Numbered from the stretch's first letter, positions 36,279-45,440 are shown. The stretch: DNA of 64,000 nucleotides from Flavobacterium crocinum (GCF_003122385.1 NZ_CP029255.1:5580001-5644000); one strand, 5' to 3'. The notes: generated by a model from the letters alone, not told the origin. Numbers and translations are program-made.

Positions 36279-36728
36279 ATGAATACAGAGCGCTATAATC
36301 TTTTACTCGCTGATGACGATGATGATGACTGCCTTTTCTTTAAAGAAGCTCTTGACGAAACGTCAATTAATGCATCTCTTTCTATAGTTCATGACGGAGT
36401 ACAATTGATGGATTACTTAAAAACCAACACCTCAAATAATTTTCCTGATGTACTTTTCCTTGATTTAAACATGCCCAGAAAAAATGGATTAGAATGTTTG
36501 GCAGAAATAAAAGCAGATGAAAAACTAAAAAAACTGCCTGTCATTATTTTTTCTACTTCATTGGACAGCGAAATTGTAAACAACTTATATAAAAATGGGG
36601 CTTCGTATTATATTCGAAAACCAGGTGAATTTTCTAAATTGAAAAAGGTAATCGAAATTGCCCTGACGACGGCATCTGAAAATAATTTCAAACAGCCTGA
36701 AAGAGCTCATTTCATTCTGCAACCCTAA
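36279..36728 (+). CDS. Single-domain response regulator (Rcp1-like)
   Basis: A 149-residue CheY-type receiver with no output domain. The acidic pocket A-D-D-D-D-D-D at residues 11-17, phospho-acceptor Asp62 in L-F-L-D-L-N-M-P-R-K-N-G, the switch Ser/Thr in F-S-T-S and the Lys in I-R-K-P-G are all present. The extra loop after residue 30 is typical of Rcp1-like regulators paired with multi-PAS or phytochrome kinases. It is 12 bases ahead of the large PAS kinase and probably forms a two-gene operon with it. Confidence 0.92.
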   Translation: MNTERYNLLLADDDDDDCLFFKEALDETSINASLSIVHDGVQLMDYLKTNTSNNFPDVLFLDLNMPRKNGLECLAEIKADEKLKKLPVIIFSTSLDSEIVNNLYKNGASYYIRKPGEFSKLKKVIEIALTTASENNFKQPERAHFILQP

Positions 36729-36740
36729 ATCTTCTTTGGA

Positions 36741-39700
36741 ATGAACCGCAATAAAAAGGAACATTATTTTCTTTCCGATGGTGGAGAAATGGGAAGCTTA
36801 ATACGTTCCACTGACTGGAGCAAAACCCCTTTGGGCAATCCGGAGAAATGGCCACAAAGTCTAAAAACTATGACTGCCATGATGCTTGGCAATCCTTTTG
36901 GGATGTACATTGCGTGGGGCAAAAATTATACGCAGTTATACAATGATGCTTTCCGTCCAATTTTAGGTGTTTCAAAACATCCTGAAGCACTAGGCGGAAG
37001 TTCTCAAAATACATTTGCAGAAATCTGGGATACTATTGGCCCAATGTTCTCCGATGTCATGAAAGGTAAGGCAGTAAGTTTTCCTGATTTTAAAGTTTCA
37101 CTCAACAGAAACGGTTATACAGAAGATTGTTTTTTTGATTTTTCATATAGTCCTATCAAAATAGAAGACGGTTCAGTAGGTGGTATTTTAGTTACTGTAA
37201 TAGAAACCACCGAAAAGAAAATTGTTGCAGATGCATTACAGGAAAGCAACGCGCGATTCGTTAACAATATCATGCAGGCTCCTGTTGCGATGTGTATTTT
37301 TAGAGGAGAAAATCATGTAGTAGAAATTGCCAATGAACAAATGATTCAGCTTTGGGGAACAACTGCGATAAATATTATCAATAAACCAATTTTTGAAACG
37401 ATTCCTGAATTAAGGAAACAAGGCCTTGAAGAAATTCTTCAGAACGTTTTTACGACAGGCAGAAAAACTACAACTGATGAACTTTTTGTCCAACTCAATC
37501 GAAACGGACAAACCGAAAACACTTATGTCAATTTTGTTTATGAAGCCCTTAGAGAAGCTGATGGAACAATTTCTGGCGTTGCCGCAATTGCAACCGAAGT
37601 AACCGCACAAGTTCTAGCTCGCTCCAAAGTGGAAGAAAGCGAACAAAAAATTCGTCAGTTGGTAGAAAATGCACCATTTCCTATTGCCGTTTATGCTGGG
37701 AAAGAAATGCGTATCGAATTGGCCAATGATTCTATTATAAAAGTTTGGGGAAAAGGTCCTGACGTGATTGGAAAAACATATACAGAACTTCTTCCTGAAC
37801 TAAAGGATGAGCCTATCTTCAAGCAAGTACAAACTGTATACGAAACTGGCGAATCTTTTCATTCTAAAAACAGTGAAATTAATCTGATAGTAGACAATGT
37901 CTTAAAAACTTCTTATTTTGATTACAGCTTTACTCCTCTTTATGACATTTCTGGAAAAGTATATGCTGTAATGAATACCGGAGTGGAAATAACCGATATG
38001 TTTTTGGCCAAACAAAAAATTGAAGAAAGCGACAAACGTTTCCGCAATACCGTAAAACAAGCTCCTGTAGGAATTACCATTCTTCGTGGGCCTGAATATA
38101 TAGTCGAAATGGCAAATGAAGCTTATCTAAAATTAGTCGATCGGGAAGAAAGCACTTTTGTAGGCAGACCTTTATACGATTCTCTTCCGGAAGTAAAAGA
38201 TACTGTAAGTGCCTTGCTTGATGGTGTTTTAAATACTGGAATTCCTTTTCGTGGAAATGAGGTTCCGGTTCCAATAAACCGATACGGGAAAATTGAAACC
38301 TGTTATTTTGACTTTCTTTATCATCCTTTAAAGGAAGAAAATGAAACTATTTCGGGTATTTTAGTAACCGTTACAGAAGTCAGCGAAAAAGTAGAAGCCC
38401 GCAAAAAAATAGAGCTAAACGAAGACCGTCTTAAAATTGTAGTCGAAGCCAGTGAATTAGGAACCTGGGAACTGAATGTTAAAACCCGAAATCCAATTTA
38501 TTCTAAAAGATATCTCGAAATTATAGGCGGTTATACCGAAGATGTTTCGTTAACTCATGAGGAATTGCTGGCTCATCTTCATCCTGATGATGTACAGATC
38601 AGAAATAGAAGTTTTAAAGAAGCTTTAACTTCCGGATTTCTACATTATGAAGCACGTGTAATCTGGAAAGACAAATCAATACATTGGGTCGAAGGAAAAG
38701 GCAAAGTTTTTTATGATGAAAATAATGAACCTTCAAAATTGATTGGAACTGTTAGAGATATTACAGCAGAAAAAAAATACCAGCAGAAAATTGAAGAAAG
38801 CGAAAAGAAACTACGCAATCTTATCATGCAGTCGCCTGTGCCAAAAGCAATTTTGCGTGGCGATGACTTTGTAATCGAAATGGCCAATTTTGTTCTGTTA
38901 GATAATATCTGGAAAAAAGAAGAAATAGATGTTCAAGGAAAAAAACTATTAGAATTATTTCCAGAATTAGAAAAACAGAAATATGCCACATTACTGAAAC
39001 AAGTTTATGAAACAGGAAAAGCCTATTCAGAATCAGAATCACTTCTTTTTATCAGAAATGAAGACAATCAATTTTATGTAGATTTTGAATTTGCTCCGCT
39101 CCGGGAAAGTGATGATTCTATTTCGGGAGTAAGAATGACTCTGATTGATGTTACTGAAAAAGTAGAAGCCAGAAAAAAAATCGAAGAAAGCGAAATGCGT
39201 TTTCGTTCTCTTACGGAAAGTATTCCGCAGTTAATCTGGGAAACCGATGCTGAAGGAAATGCTTTGTTTACTTCTGGAAAATGGCTGGAATATACCGGAA
39301 TTCAACCTGGCACCGAAGGTTCTTGGGAAGCCATGATCCATCCGGATGATTTTCAAGAAAATATCAGAATCTGGCAAAATGCGCTTAAAACTGGCGAAAT
39401 GTATCGCTGTGATGTGAGAATGCGCAGAAGAGATGGGAATTACCGTTGGCACACTGTAATTGGAGAACCTGTTTACAATATTGAAAATAAAATTATAAAA
39501 TGGGTTGGTGCCTTTACGGATATTCATACCGAAAAAGCTTTTACACACGAACTGGAACAACAGGTTACAGCCCGAACAAGAGAATTAATTCGGATTAACG
39601 AATCGCTTCGAAAAAGTGAAGAACGTTATCATTTAATGGTTGAAGAGATTCAGGAATATGCTATTTTATACCTTAACCGGGATGGCATAATTGAAAACTG

Positions 39701-40754
39701 GAATGTGGGAGCCGAAAAAATAAAAGGATATAAAGCAGACGAAATTATCGGAAAATATTTTTCTGTTTTTTATACCCAAGAAGATCAAAAAAACAATCTC
39801 CCACAAACGCTTTTACAACGTGCAAGAGATAAAGGAAAAGCAATTCATGAAGGCTGGCGCACTCGTAAAAATGGAAATTTATTCTGGGCCAGCGTAGTAA
39901 TTACTGCTGTTCACAATAAACAAGGCGAAGTAATTGGTTTTTCAAAAGTGACCCACGATTTGACCGATAAAAAAAGAGCAGACGATACTTTGAAACTGAA
40001 TGCAATGGAGCTCGAACAGAAAAATAACGAGCTGGAAGAAATGAACAAAGAGCTTCAGTCCTTTGCCTATATTTCGAGTCATGATTTGCAGGAACCGCTT
40101 CGAAAAATACAGACTTTTGCTTCGCAGATTATAGAAAAAGAAGCTGCTAATTTATCTGAAAATGGTTTAGATAAATTTAGAAGAATGCAGAACGCCGCAC
40201 AGCGAATGCAGACTTTAATTAACGATTTACTTTCCTATTCAAGAACCAATGTTCAGGAACGTAATTTTATAAAAACCAATCTTTGTCAAATTATTGAAGA
40301 AGTTAAAGACGATTTAAAAGAAGAATTAGAACAAAAAAGCGCTGTTATTGAAGTCGGAAAAACATCAGAAGTTGATATAATTCCGTTTCAGTTCAAACAG
40401 CTTCTATACAATTTAATCAGCAATTCATTGAAATTCTCTGATCCGGATGTTCCAATTAAAATTAAAATCAAAAGTGAAATTAAACCAGGAAAAGATTTCA
40501 ATATTGAAAAACTAATCTCGTATAAAAATTACTGTCATATTCAGGTTTCGGATAACGGAATTGGTTTCGAATCGCAATACAACAAAAAGATCTTCGAAGT
40601 TTTCCAGCGCTTACACGGAAGAGACCGCTACAACGGAACCGGAATTGGTCTTGCAATCGTAAAAAAAATTGTAGAAAATCATAACGGAGTCATTACCGCG
40701 TCCGGAGTGCAAAACAAAGGAGCTTCTTTTGATATTTATATTCCCGTTAATTAA
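36741..40754 (+). CDS. Multi-PAS sensor histidine kinase
   Basis: A 1337-residue soluble kinase with about eight tandem PAS modules covering residues 1-1085, then a HisKA dimerisation domain with His1114 in S-S-H-D-L-Q-E-P-L-R, then a HATPase_c domain (N-L-I-S-N-S-L-K-F, D-N-G-I-G-F, G-T-G-I-G-L-A-I-V). Module borders repeat the phrase E-A-R-K-K-I-E-E-S-E, showing growth by internal duplication. No TM segment or signal peptide is present, so the stimulus is cytoplasmic. It is paired with the receiver just upstream. AAATTCC heptads follow its stop codon. Confidence 0.95.
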   Translation: MNRNKKEHYFLSDGGEMGSLIRSTDWSKTPLGNPEKWPQSLKTMTAMMLGNPFGMYIAWGKNYTQLYNDAFRPILGVSKHPEALGGSSQNTFAEIWDTIGPMFSDVMKGKAVSFPDFKVSLNRNGYTEDCFFDFSYSPIKIEDGSVGGILVTVIETTEKKIVADALQESNARFVNNIMQAPVAMCIFRGENHVVEIANEQMIQLWGTTAINIINKPIFETIPELRKQGLEEILQNVFTTGRKTTTDELFVQLNRNGQTENTYVNFVYEALREADGTISGVAAIATEVTAQVLARSKVEESEQKIRQLVENAPFPIAVYAGKEMRIELANDSIIKVWGKGPDVIGKTYTELLPELKDEPIFKQVQTVYETGESFHSKNSEINLIVDNVLKTSYFDYSFTPLYDISGKVYAVMNTGVEITDMFLAKQKIEESDKRFRNTVKQAPVGITILRGPEYIVEMANEAYLKLVDREESTFVGRPLYDSLPEVKDTVSALLDGVLNTGIPFRGNEVPVPINRYGKIETCYFDFLYHPLKEENETISGILVTVTEVSEKVEARKKIELNEDRLKIVVEASELGTWELNVKTRNPIYSKRYLEIIGGYTEDVSLTHEELLAHLHPDDVQIRNRSFKEALTSGFLHYEARVIWKDKSIHWVEGKGKVFYDENNEPSKLIGTVRDITAEKKYQQKIEESEKKLRNLIMQSPVPKAILRGDDFVIEMANFVLLDNIWKKEEIDVQGKKLLELFPELEKQKYATLLKQVYETGKAYSESESLLFIRNEDNQFYVDFEFAPLRESDDSISGVRMTLIDVTEKVEARKKIEESEMRFRSLTESIPQLIWETDAEGNALFTSGKWLEYTGIQPGTEGSWEAMIHPDDFQENIRIWQNALKTGEMYRCDVRMRRRDGNYRWHTVIGEPVYNIENKIIKWVGAFTDIHTEKAFTHELEQQVTARTRELIRINESLRKSEERYHLMVEEIQEYAILYLNRDGIIENWNVGAEKIKGYKADEIIGKYFSVFYTQEDQKNNLPQTLLQRARDKGKAIHEGWRTRKNGNLFWASVVITAVHNKQGEVIGFSKVTHDLTDKKRADDTLKLNAMELEQKNNELEEMNKELQSFAYISSHDLQEPLRKIQTFASQIIEKEAANLSENGLDKFRRMQNAAQRMQTLINDLLSYSRTNVQERNFIKTNLCQIIEEVKDDLKEELEQKSAVIEVGKTSEVDIIPFQFKQLLYNLISNSLKFSDPDVPIKIKIKSEIKPGKDFNIEKLISYKNYCHIQVSDNGIGFESQYNKKIFEVFQRLHGRDRYNGTGIGLAIVKKIVENHNGVITASGVQNKGASFDIYIPVN

Positions 40755-40762
40755 GAATATTC

Positions 40763-40790
40763 AAATTCCAAATTCCAAATTCCAAATTCC
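40763..40790 (+). repeat. Four AAATTCC heptads after the kinase stop codon
   Basis: Four exact tandem copies of AAATTCC begin nine bases after the stop at 40754 and end just before the terminator. The same unit in the same mRNA sense lies 3' of the gene that ends at 404. Confidence 0.75.
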
Positions 40791-40793
40791 AAT

Positions 40794-40832
40794 AAAAAAA
40801 CGGAAATAACTTTTAAGTTATTTCCGTTTTTA
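40794..40832. terminator. Bidirectional terminator
   Basis: A long stem, AAAACGGAAATAACTT with its complement AAGTTATTTCCGTTTT and a loop of about two bases, between the convergent kinase and lipoprotein genes, flanked by A-run and T-run. Confidence 0.85.
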
Positions 40833-40850
40833 GTTTTTAAAGAAATGTAA

Positions 40851-41270
40851 TTATCTAGAGAAAACGGTAATTACACCAGTTGTTTTGTCTTTAATTTTAA
40901 GTTCTTTGTTAGTAAGATTCATAATATCACTAGTTGTAGTAACACCTCCGATAGTAAGTGTTAAATCATTGTGAGATCTTACATAAGTTCCAGTAGTTTC
41001 TACCAACGAACAATTACTTCCACTATAATCTCCGTAAACTGCTGCATTACTTAATCTTAGATCTAAATAATCCAATGAACATCCGGCTTGATTTGCCAGA
41101 GCATCGATTAAAACTTCTTGCCCGTCAGCATTAATTGTTCCTGTTTGTCTCAGGTTATATTTTCCCTGAATTGGAACAATTGTCTCTCCTTCGTTATCGT
41201 CACTGCTACATGATGCGGCAAATAATCCCAAACTTAAGGCTGATACTAATAATAATCTTGTAGTTTTCAT
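40851..41270 (-). CDS. Small lipoprotein, lipocalin-like
   Basis: A 139-residue lipoprotein (M-K-T-T-R-L-L-L-V-S...F-A-A-S-C-S-S-D-D). The mature part opens with V-P-I-Q-G-K-Y-N-L-R-Q-T-G, the strand pattern of small lipocalin-like domains in Bacteroidota, and contains two Cys (A-G-C-S-L-D and S-N-C-S-L-V) that may form a disulfide. Function unknown. It is a single gene facing the PAS kinase across a shared terminator. Confidence 0.7.
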   Translation of the reverse strand: MKTTRLLLVSALSLGLFAASCSSDDNEGETIVPIQGKYNLRQTGTINADGQEVLIDALANQAGCSLDYLDLRLSNAAVYGDYSGSNCSLVETTGTYVRSHNDLTLTIGGVTTTSDIMNLTNKELKIKDKTTGVITVFSR

Positions 41271-41382
41271 GTTGATTTGTTTTTTATTGATATAATTTAA
41301 TACTGCTAAATTAAATGTATACCCTTACAAAAAATTCCATGATTTCAGGATTATATTACATAAATCGCATTTTAACGCAATT

Positions 41383-42357
41383 TTATCTTCTTACATATTT
41401 ATTAATAATATACGAAGTAATTGGTCTTAATGCTTTTCCCGTTTCGGGATGTGTCCCATGCGTATTAAAAAAATCAATACTATCTCCCACTTTAGCATAC
41501 CAGATAATAGCTTTTTCATTTTTAAAAAAAGTTGTGGTATCACTAACTTTAATTCTTCGAAGATTAATGATTCTTTCATCATAAGGTTCTGGCGAATTAA
41601 ATGTACCTATTCCTTGTATTTTCAAATCACAGCCGACTTCTTCATAATGATCACCTGACCATTGTATGCATTCTTTCCTGGATAAATTAAAATAAGTGAT
41701 TAATCCTAATCCTAAAATAACAGCTGCGATTCCTAAATATTTCATTTTTTTAGATTTTGGTTTATCATCTATATTAACAAAAGTGGTTATTGGAATTGAT
41801 GTTGATTGAGGTTCTTCCTCCTGAATTGGTTCCGATTCCTGATTCTGAGTTTCTTCAGGCTCTTGAATATCAAAAGTTTCTTTTGGTTCAATCGAATTTT
41901 CAATTTTCGCATCATCAACCAAACTATCAGGAGGCGTTTCCGGTCGAACAAATTTGGTATCTCTTAGATCATTTATTAATACTACCTCATCTTCGTCATG
42001 ATGTTTTTTAAAGTTACCAAAAGGCCTATGCTTAAAATCAACCAGGATTGCTGCCATTTCAATTCTTGCTCTGTTTTCAGTATTTCCTCCTTCTAAAAAA
42101 TTAATTATAGGTTTCAATTTACCAATATTACAGTTTTCGATTGCTTTTTTTAAAGAGGAGTTTTCTTTTGCTTCTAAAAACAATTTTAGAATTTCTTCAT
42201 CAATTTCACTTATTCCCTTTTCAAATAATCTAAGATAAAAATCCCTCAGTTGAGCTGGAGTCGGATCTGATAAAATACCAGATACATCTCGCTCAATTGC
42301 TGTTTTATATTGAGTTCGAATAGCAGTTTTATAATCGACAATAGTAAAGTTACTCAT
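41383..42357 (-). CDS. Single-TM protein, module copy A
   Basis: A 324-residue protein of no recognised family. The N-terminal 115 residues are helical (L-R-D-F-Y-L-R-L-F-E-K-G), ending in A-A-I-L-V-D-F-K-H-R-P-F. A charged Glu/Pro-rich linker spans residues 140-200, one TM helix lies at about 207-225 (Y-L-G-I-A-A-V-I-L-G-L-G-L-I-T-Y-F), and a C-terminal domain of about 100 residues has two Cys. The N-terminal domain is shared with the 210-residue protein ending at 49940 (there A-A-V-I-V-D-F-Q-P-R-P-F). Both genes lie divergent from a tiny lipoprotein and TPR kinase. With no signal peptide, the N-domain should be cytoplasmic and the C-domain periplasmic. Confidence 0.75.
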   Translation of the reverse strand: MSNFTIVDYKTAIRTQYKTAIERDVSGILSDPTPAQLRDFYLRLFEKGISEIDEEILKLFLEAKENSSLKKAIENCNIGKLKPIINFLEGGNTENRARIEMAAILVDFKHRPFGNFKKHHDEDEVVLINDLRDTKFVRPETPPDSLVDDAKIENSIEPKETFDIQEPEETQNQESEPIQEEEPQSTSIPITTFVNIDDKPKSKKMKYLGIAAVILGLGLITYFNLSRKECIQWSGDHYEEVGCDLKIQGIGTFNSPEPYDERIINLRRIKVSDTTTFFKNEKAIIWYAKVGDSIDFFNTHGTHPETGKALRPITSYIINKYVRR

Positions 42358-42520
42358 AGGCTTCTACGGATTTATTAGAATTTTCGGAATCATCGGAAAT
42401 ATCGGAATTCTTTATCAATGCAGGCTCAGAACCGTCGTTACTTTGCCTCAACAAAATTAGTTAAGGTTTTGATCTGCAGGTCAAAAACAAATGTACAAAA
42501 CTAGTTAAGTCAACAAGTGC

Positions 42521-42532
42521 GGAAAACCGTAA
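42521..42532 (-). promoter_or_regulatory. TTACGG-type element in leader A
   Basis: GGAAAACCGTAA on the plus strand, read as TTACGGTTTTCC on the minus strand. The identical 12-mer is at 50952-50963. It matches one arm of the palindromes at 45369 and 46467. Its place upstream of the lipoprotein/kinase genes suggests an operator, perhaps for the LuxR-like regulator at 44628. Confidence 0.45.
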
Positions 42533-42548
42533 AACGGAGTTTATCCCG

Positions 42549-42593
42549 GGAAGTATAAATAAAATTTTATAGTTCTACGCACTTCACTTCCCA
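42549..42593 (+). promoter_or_regulatory. Conserved leader inverted repeat, copy A
   Basis: Arms GGGAAGT and ACTTCCC enclose a 31-base segment containing TAGTTCTAC. The copy at 50978-51021 keeps the arms and the internal AGTATAAAT and AGTTCTAC words. Likely an RNA structure or operator in the 5' leader of the lipoprotein gene. Confidence 0.45.
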
Positions 42594-42675
42594 AACAAGT
42601 CGGCAATGCCATAACAAGTTCGGAACCTTTCTGAGCGGCAAAGCCCTTTTACTAAATCTTAAATCATTAAAAAAA

Positions 42676-42870
42676 ATGAAAACACTATTTACATTGGGAG
42701 CGTGCGCGCTATTGAGTCTGACAATTTTTTCTTGTACAGCTGATGAATTTGAAACATCAAATAAGGATAAATCCACAAATGAGGTAAAAAAGGATTCAAC
42801 AAATACTAAATACGCAACTGGGCCGGAAGACGATCCGATTCCTGTAAATCCTCCATCAAAAAAGCCATAA
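42676..42870 (+). CDS. Tiny lipoprotein, module copy A
   Basis: A 64-residue protein: lipoprotein signal (M-K-T-L-F-T-L-G-A-C-A...T-I-F-S-C-T) and a mature peptide of about 45 residues, very polar and Pro-rich at the end (P-V-N-P-P-S-K-K-P). Its paralog at 51106-51285 shares S-C-T-A/P-D-E-F/Y-E-T and the Pro-Lys tail. It lies 53 bases ahead of the TPR kinase, with a terminator-like hairpin between that overlaps the kinase start. Family unknown. A role as ligand or sensor partner of the kinase is a guess from the repeated gene pairing. Confidence 0.75.
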   Translation: MKTLFTLGACALLSLTIFSCTADEFETSNKDKSTNEVKKDSTNTKYATGPEDDPIPVNPPSKKP

Positions 42871-42905
42871 ATAAAAATCTGTACTAATTCAATAAATTAG
42901 TATTT

Positions 42906-42945
42906 TCGGGGAAAGTATCTTTTATGTTACGATCCCCGATTTTTT
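42906..42945 (+). terminator. Terminator-like hairpin spanning kinase start codon, copy A
   Basis: Stem TCGGGGA / TCCCCGA with the kinase ATG (42924) in the loop and a six-base T-run directly after it. The 3' arm and T-run encode kinase residues R-S-P-I-F. The same arrangement is at 51326-51366. It can stop transcription after the lipoprotein gene or, if read through, hide the kinase start. Confidence 0.7.
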
Positions 42946-44621
42946 ACTTATTAATTTTTCTGTCTTTTCTTTCCTGCCAGGAAAAGAAAGCGGCTTCTGT
43001 TAAATCTGATAAATCCAGAGCGTATGGCGATACTTTACAGCAAAAAGCAGTAGATTATTTTAAAAAAAGCAATTATAATAGTGCTTTTTACTACTTCAAT
43101 AAATCTAAAATAGCCTTTGAAACCAATAAAGACAGTGCCAACATTGTCTTTAATTTAATTCAAATGGCCAATATTCAGCAAATAAATGGTGACTACTATG
43201 GCAGCAAGGAGACCTTGACCGAGGCACTACCTTACAGCAAAAATGACTATAATTATACTGCAGCAATTAATAACTTATTCGGAATTGCATACAAAGAACT
43301 TTCGCTTTATAGTGATGCTGTTTTTTATTACAATGAAGCGATAAAAAACTCAGCTGACGAATCTGCAAAATTATCTCCGCTCAACAATATTGCAGTTATT
43401 TACACACAGCAAAAGAAATATGATCAGGCGATTCATATTTTAGAATCTCTTTTAAGAAAAAAACAAATTACGGATAAAAGTAAAAACAGGTTTTTAGATA
43501 ATCTTGGTTTTGCTTATTTCAAAAAAGGAGAAAAGGAGAAAGGTCTAATGTTAATGAGTAAAAGCCTTAATCTGAGAGAGCAATCGTCAGATTCTTATGG
43601 AAGTATTGCCAGCTATTTGCATATAGCCGAATATTATGCCAAAACCGATTCACAAAAATTCAATCAATATGCTTTACATGCGTATCAAACGGCAACAGAC
43701 CTTAATAGTATCGATGAAAGATTAGATGCTTTATCCTTATTGATTATAAAAGGACAAAATTTTAAAACTTCTGAGTATGCTCGAAAATTTGTTTTTCTAA
43801 ATGACAGCATTCTTAAAATCCGAAATAATTACAAAAACAAATTTGCCAAAATAAAATACGACTCTAAAAAAGAAAAAGACGAAAATCAAAAACTTCGTTT
43901 AGAAAAAGCAGAGAATTTAGTAGCATTAAAAGATGCTGAAAACGAGAGAAATATTTTTATTGCCTCTTTTGTTGCCTTTATCCTTTTACTGGTTTATCTG
44001 AAAAAACAATATGACAACCGAAATCGAATAAAAAATATCAAAATAGCTTATGATACCGAAACCCGCATTGCAAAAGACATTCATGACGGTATCGCAAACG
44101 ATGTTTTTCATGCTATTACTTATACACAAACCCAGCCTTTGACCAACGAGAATAACAAAGAAAATTTGTTACAAAAACTAGATAGCATTTATTCTCGCGT
44201 TCGCGGAATTTCCCGTGAAAACAATGATATTGACACTGGGTCAAATTTCCCAAAAAATTTAAAAGAAATGCTTTCTACTTATAATAACAGTCAAACCAAT
44301 GTTATTATTAACGGTGTGGAAAAAATAAATTGGGATTCTGTTGAAGATTTAAAAAAGATTGCTATTCAGCGAGTTTTACATGAATTAATGGTCAATATGA
44401 AAAAACACAGTCAAGCTCCTGTAGTCTCAATAAAATTTAATACAAACTCAAATTCCCTGCTTATTGATTACAGCGATAACGGAAAAGGCTGCGAAAAATC
44501 AAAAATTATAAAAAATGGTTTACAAAATATGGAAAACCGTATTCTGGCCATAAAAGGAACTATTACTTTTGAAACTGAACCTGATAAAGGTTTTAAAGTA
44601 AAAATAACAATGCCTAAATAA
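42924..44621 (+). CDS. TPR sensor histidine kinase (lipoprotein signal), copy A
   Basis: A 565-residue sensor. A lipoprotein-like signal (M-L-R-S-P-I-F-Y-L-L...F-L-S-C-Q) is followed by about 330 residues of TPR-type helical repeats in the periplasm (S-A-F-Y-Y-F-N-K-S-K, L-N-N-I-A-V-I-Y-T-Q-Q-K-K-Y). After a charged coiled coil comes one TM at about residues 350-366 (I-F-I-A-S-F-V-A-F-I-L-L-L-V-Y-L), then a HisKA_3-type domain with His387 in D-I-H-D-G-I-A-N-D, and an ATPase domain (S-D-N-G-K-G, N-G-L-Q-N-M). The kinase type usually pairs with a LuxR-type regulator, and one follows after 6 bases. B is a close paralog. Confidence 0.9.
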   Translation: MLRSPIFYLLIFLSFLSCQEKKAASVKSDKSRAYGDTLQQKAVDYFKKSNYNSAFYYFNKSKIAFETNKDSANIVFNLIQMANIQQINGDYYGSKETLTEALPYSKNDYNYTAAINNLFGIAYKELSLYSDAVFYYNEAIKNSADESAKLSPLNNIAVIYTQQKKYDQAIHILESLLRKKQITDKSKNRFLDNLGFAYFKKGEKEKGLMLMSKSLNLREQSSDSYGSIASYLHIAEYYAKTDSQKFNQYALHAYQTATDLNSIDERLDALSLLIIKGQNFKTSEYARKFVFLNDSILKIRNNYKNKFAKIKYDSKKEKDENQKLRLEKAENLVALKDAENERNIFIASFVAFILLLVYLKKQYDNRNRIKNIKIAYDTETRIAKDIHDGIANDVFHAITYTQTQPLTNENNKENLLQKLDSIYSRVRGISRENNDIDTGSNFPKNLKEMLSTYNNSQTNVIINGVEKINWDSVEDLKKIAIQRVLHELMVNMKKHSQAPVVSIKFNTNSNSLLIDYSDNGKGCEKSKIIKNGLQNMENRILAIKGTITFETEPDKGFKVKITMPK

Positions 44622-44627
44622 AAGCCT

Positions 44628-45296
44628 ATGTTTAAAAAAGTAATAATAGCCGAGGATTTTGAAGAATTCAATTTAGCCATAAAACAAACTTTGAATGATT
44701 TCAACATTGTCAATTTTCAGCACGCAAAATATTGCGACGATGCTTTTCTAAAAATAAGAAAAGCTATTCAGGATAATGAACCATACGATTTATTAATTAG
44801 TGATCTTTCATTTAAAAAAGACCATCGTGAAGTAAAAATTGGCAGTGGTGATGAGTTAATTCAAAAAGTTCGTGAATTGCAGCCTGACATTAAAGTCATT
44901 GCTTATTCTATTGAAGATAAAAATGCTCGTATAAAATCACTTTTTGACGATTCTGAAATTAATGCCTTTGTACTAAAAGGCAGAAACAGTATTGAGGAAT
45001 TAAAAAAAGCGATTACCATAATTTCGACCTCAGATCAAAAGTTTATTTCGCCGGAAGTGGCTTCTGCCCTTCTTGAAAAAAATAATTTCGAGATTGACGA
45101 TGTCGACATCAAAATTCTCAAATATTTGTCTGCCGGAACTTCGCAAGATGAAATTATCGAGATTTTTAAAAGCTCGGATGTTAAACCAAATAGTAAAAGT
45201 GCTATGGAAAAAAGATTATCTAAACTCAAAGATTTTTTCAAAGCCAACAATACCGTTCATTTGGTTTCAATTGTAAAAGATATGGGGATTATTTAA
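44628..45296 (+). CDS. Response regulator with LuxR-like DNA-binding end
   Basis: A 222-residue regulator. The receiver has the acidic pocket A-E-D-F-E, phospho-acceptor Asp59 in L-I-S-D-L-S-F, the switch Ser in Y-S-I-E-D and Lys in L-K-G-R. The C-terminal 65 residues (I-L-K-Y-L-S-A-G-T-S-Q-D-E-I) follow the helix-turn-helix opening of LuxR/FixJ outputs but diverge later and carry A-M-E-K-R-L-S-K-L-K as putative recognition region. It is cotranscribed with TPR kinase A and closed by a strong terminator. It may also serve kinase B, which has no partner nearby. Confidence 0.88.
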   Translation: MFKKVIIAEDFEEFNLAIKQTLNDFNIVNFQHAKYCDDAFLKIRKAIQDNEPYDLLISDLSFKKDHREVKIGSGDELIQKVRELQPDIKVIAYSIEDKNARIKSLFDDSEINAFVLKGRNSIEELKKAITIISTSDQKFISPEVASALLEKNNFEIDDVDIKILKYLSAGTSQDEIIEIFKSSDVKPNSKSAMEKRLSKLKDFFKANNTVHLVSIVKDMGII

Positions 45297-45320
45297 TCTT
45301 CTCTTCCATCATACTTTTTC

Positions 45321-45345
45321 AAAGCTCCTTCGGGAGCTTTTTTTA
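45321..45345 (+). terminator. Terminator of kinase-regulator operon
   Basis: Stem AAAGCTCC / GGAGCTTT with a UUCG tetraloop and a following T-run. Confidence 0.92.
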
Positions 45346-45368
45346 TTTCCAAGAATTAAAATGTTGAA

Positions 45369-45384
45369 TTATGGATTTCCGTAA
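45369..45384. promoter_or_regulatory. TTAYGGATTTCCRTAA palindrome, copy 1
   Basis: TTATGGATTTCCGTAA, nearly palindromic, 57 bases before the lipoprotein start at 45441 and followed by a GGTTTTGATTGGTT stretch. The region matches 46467-46504 over about 35 bases. The symmetry (TTACGG...CCGTAA) fits binding by a LuxR-type dimer. The regulator is not proven. Confidence 0.5.
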
Positions 45385-45440
45385 AATACAGGTTTTGATT
45401 GGTTTTACTTTTGGGTTATTAATCAATTAAATCTAAAAAC

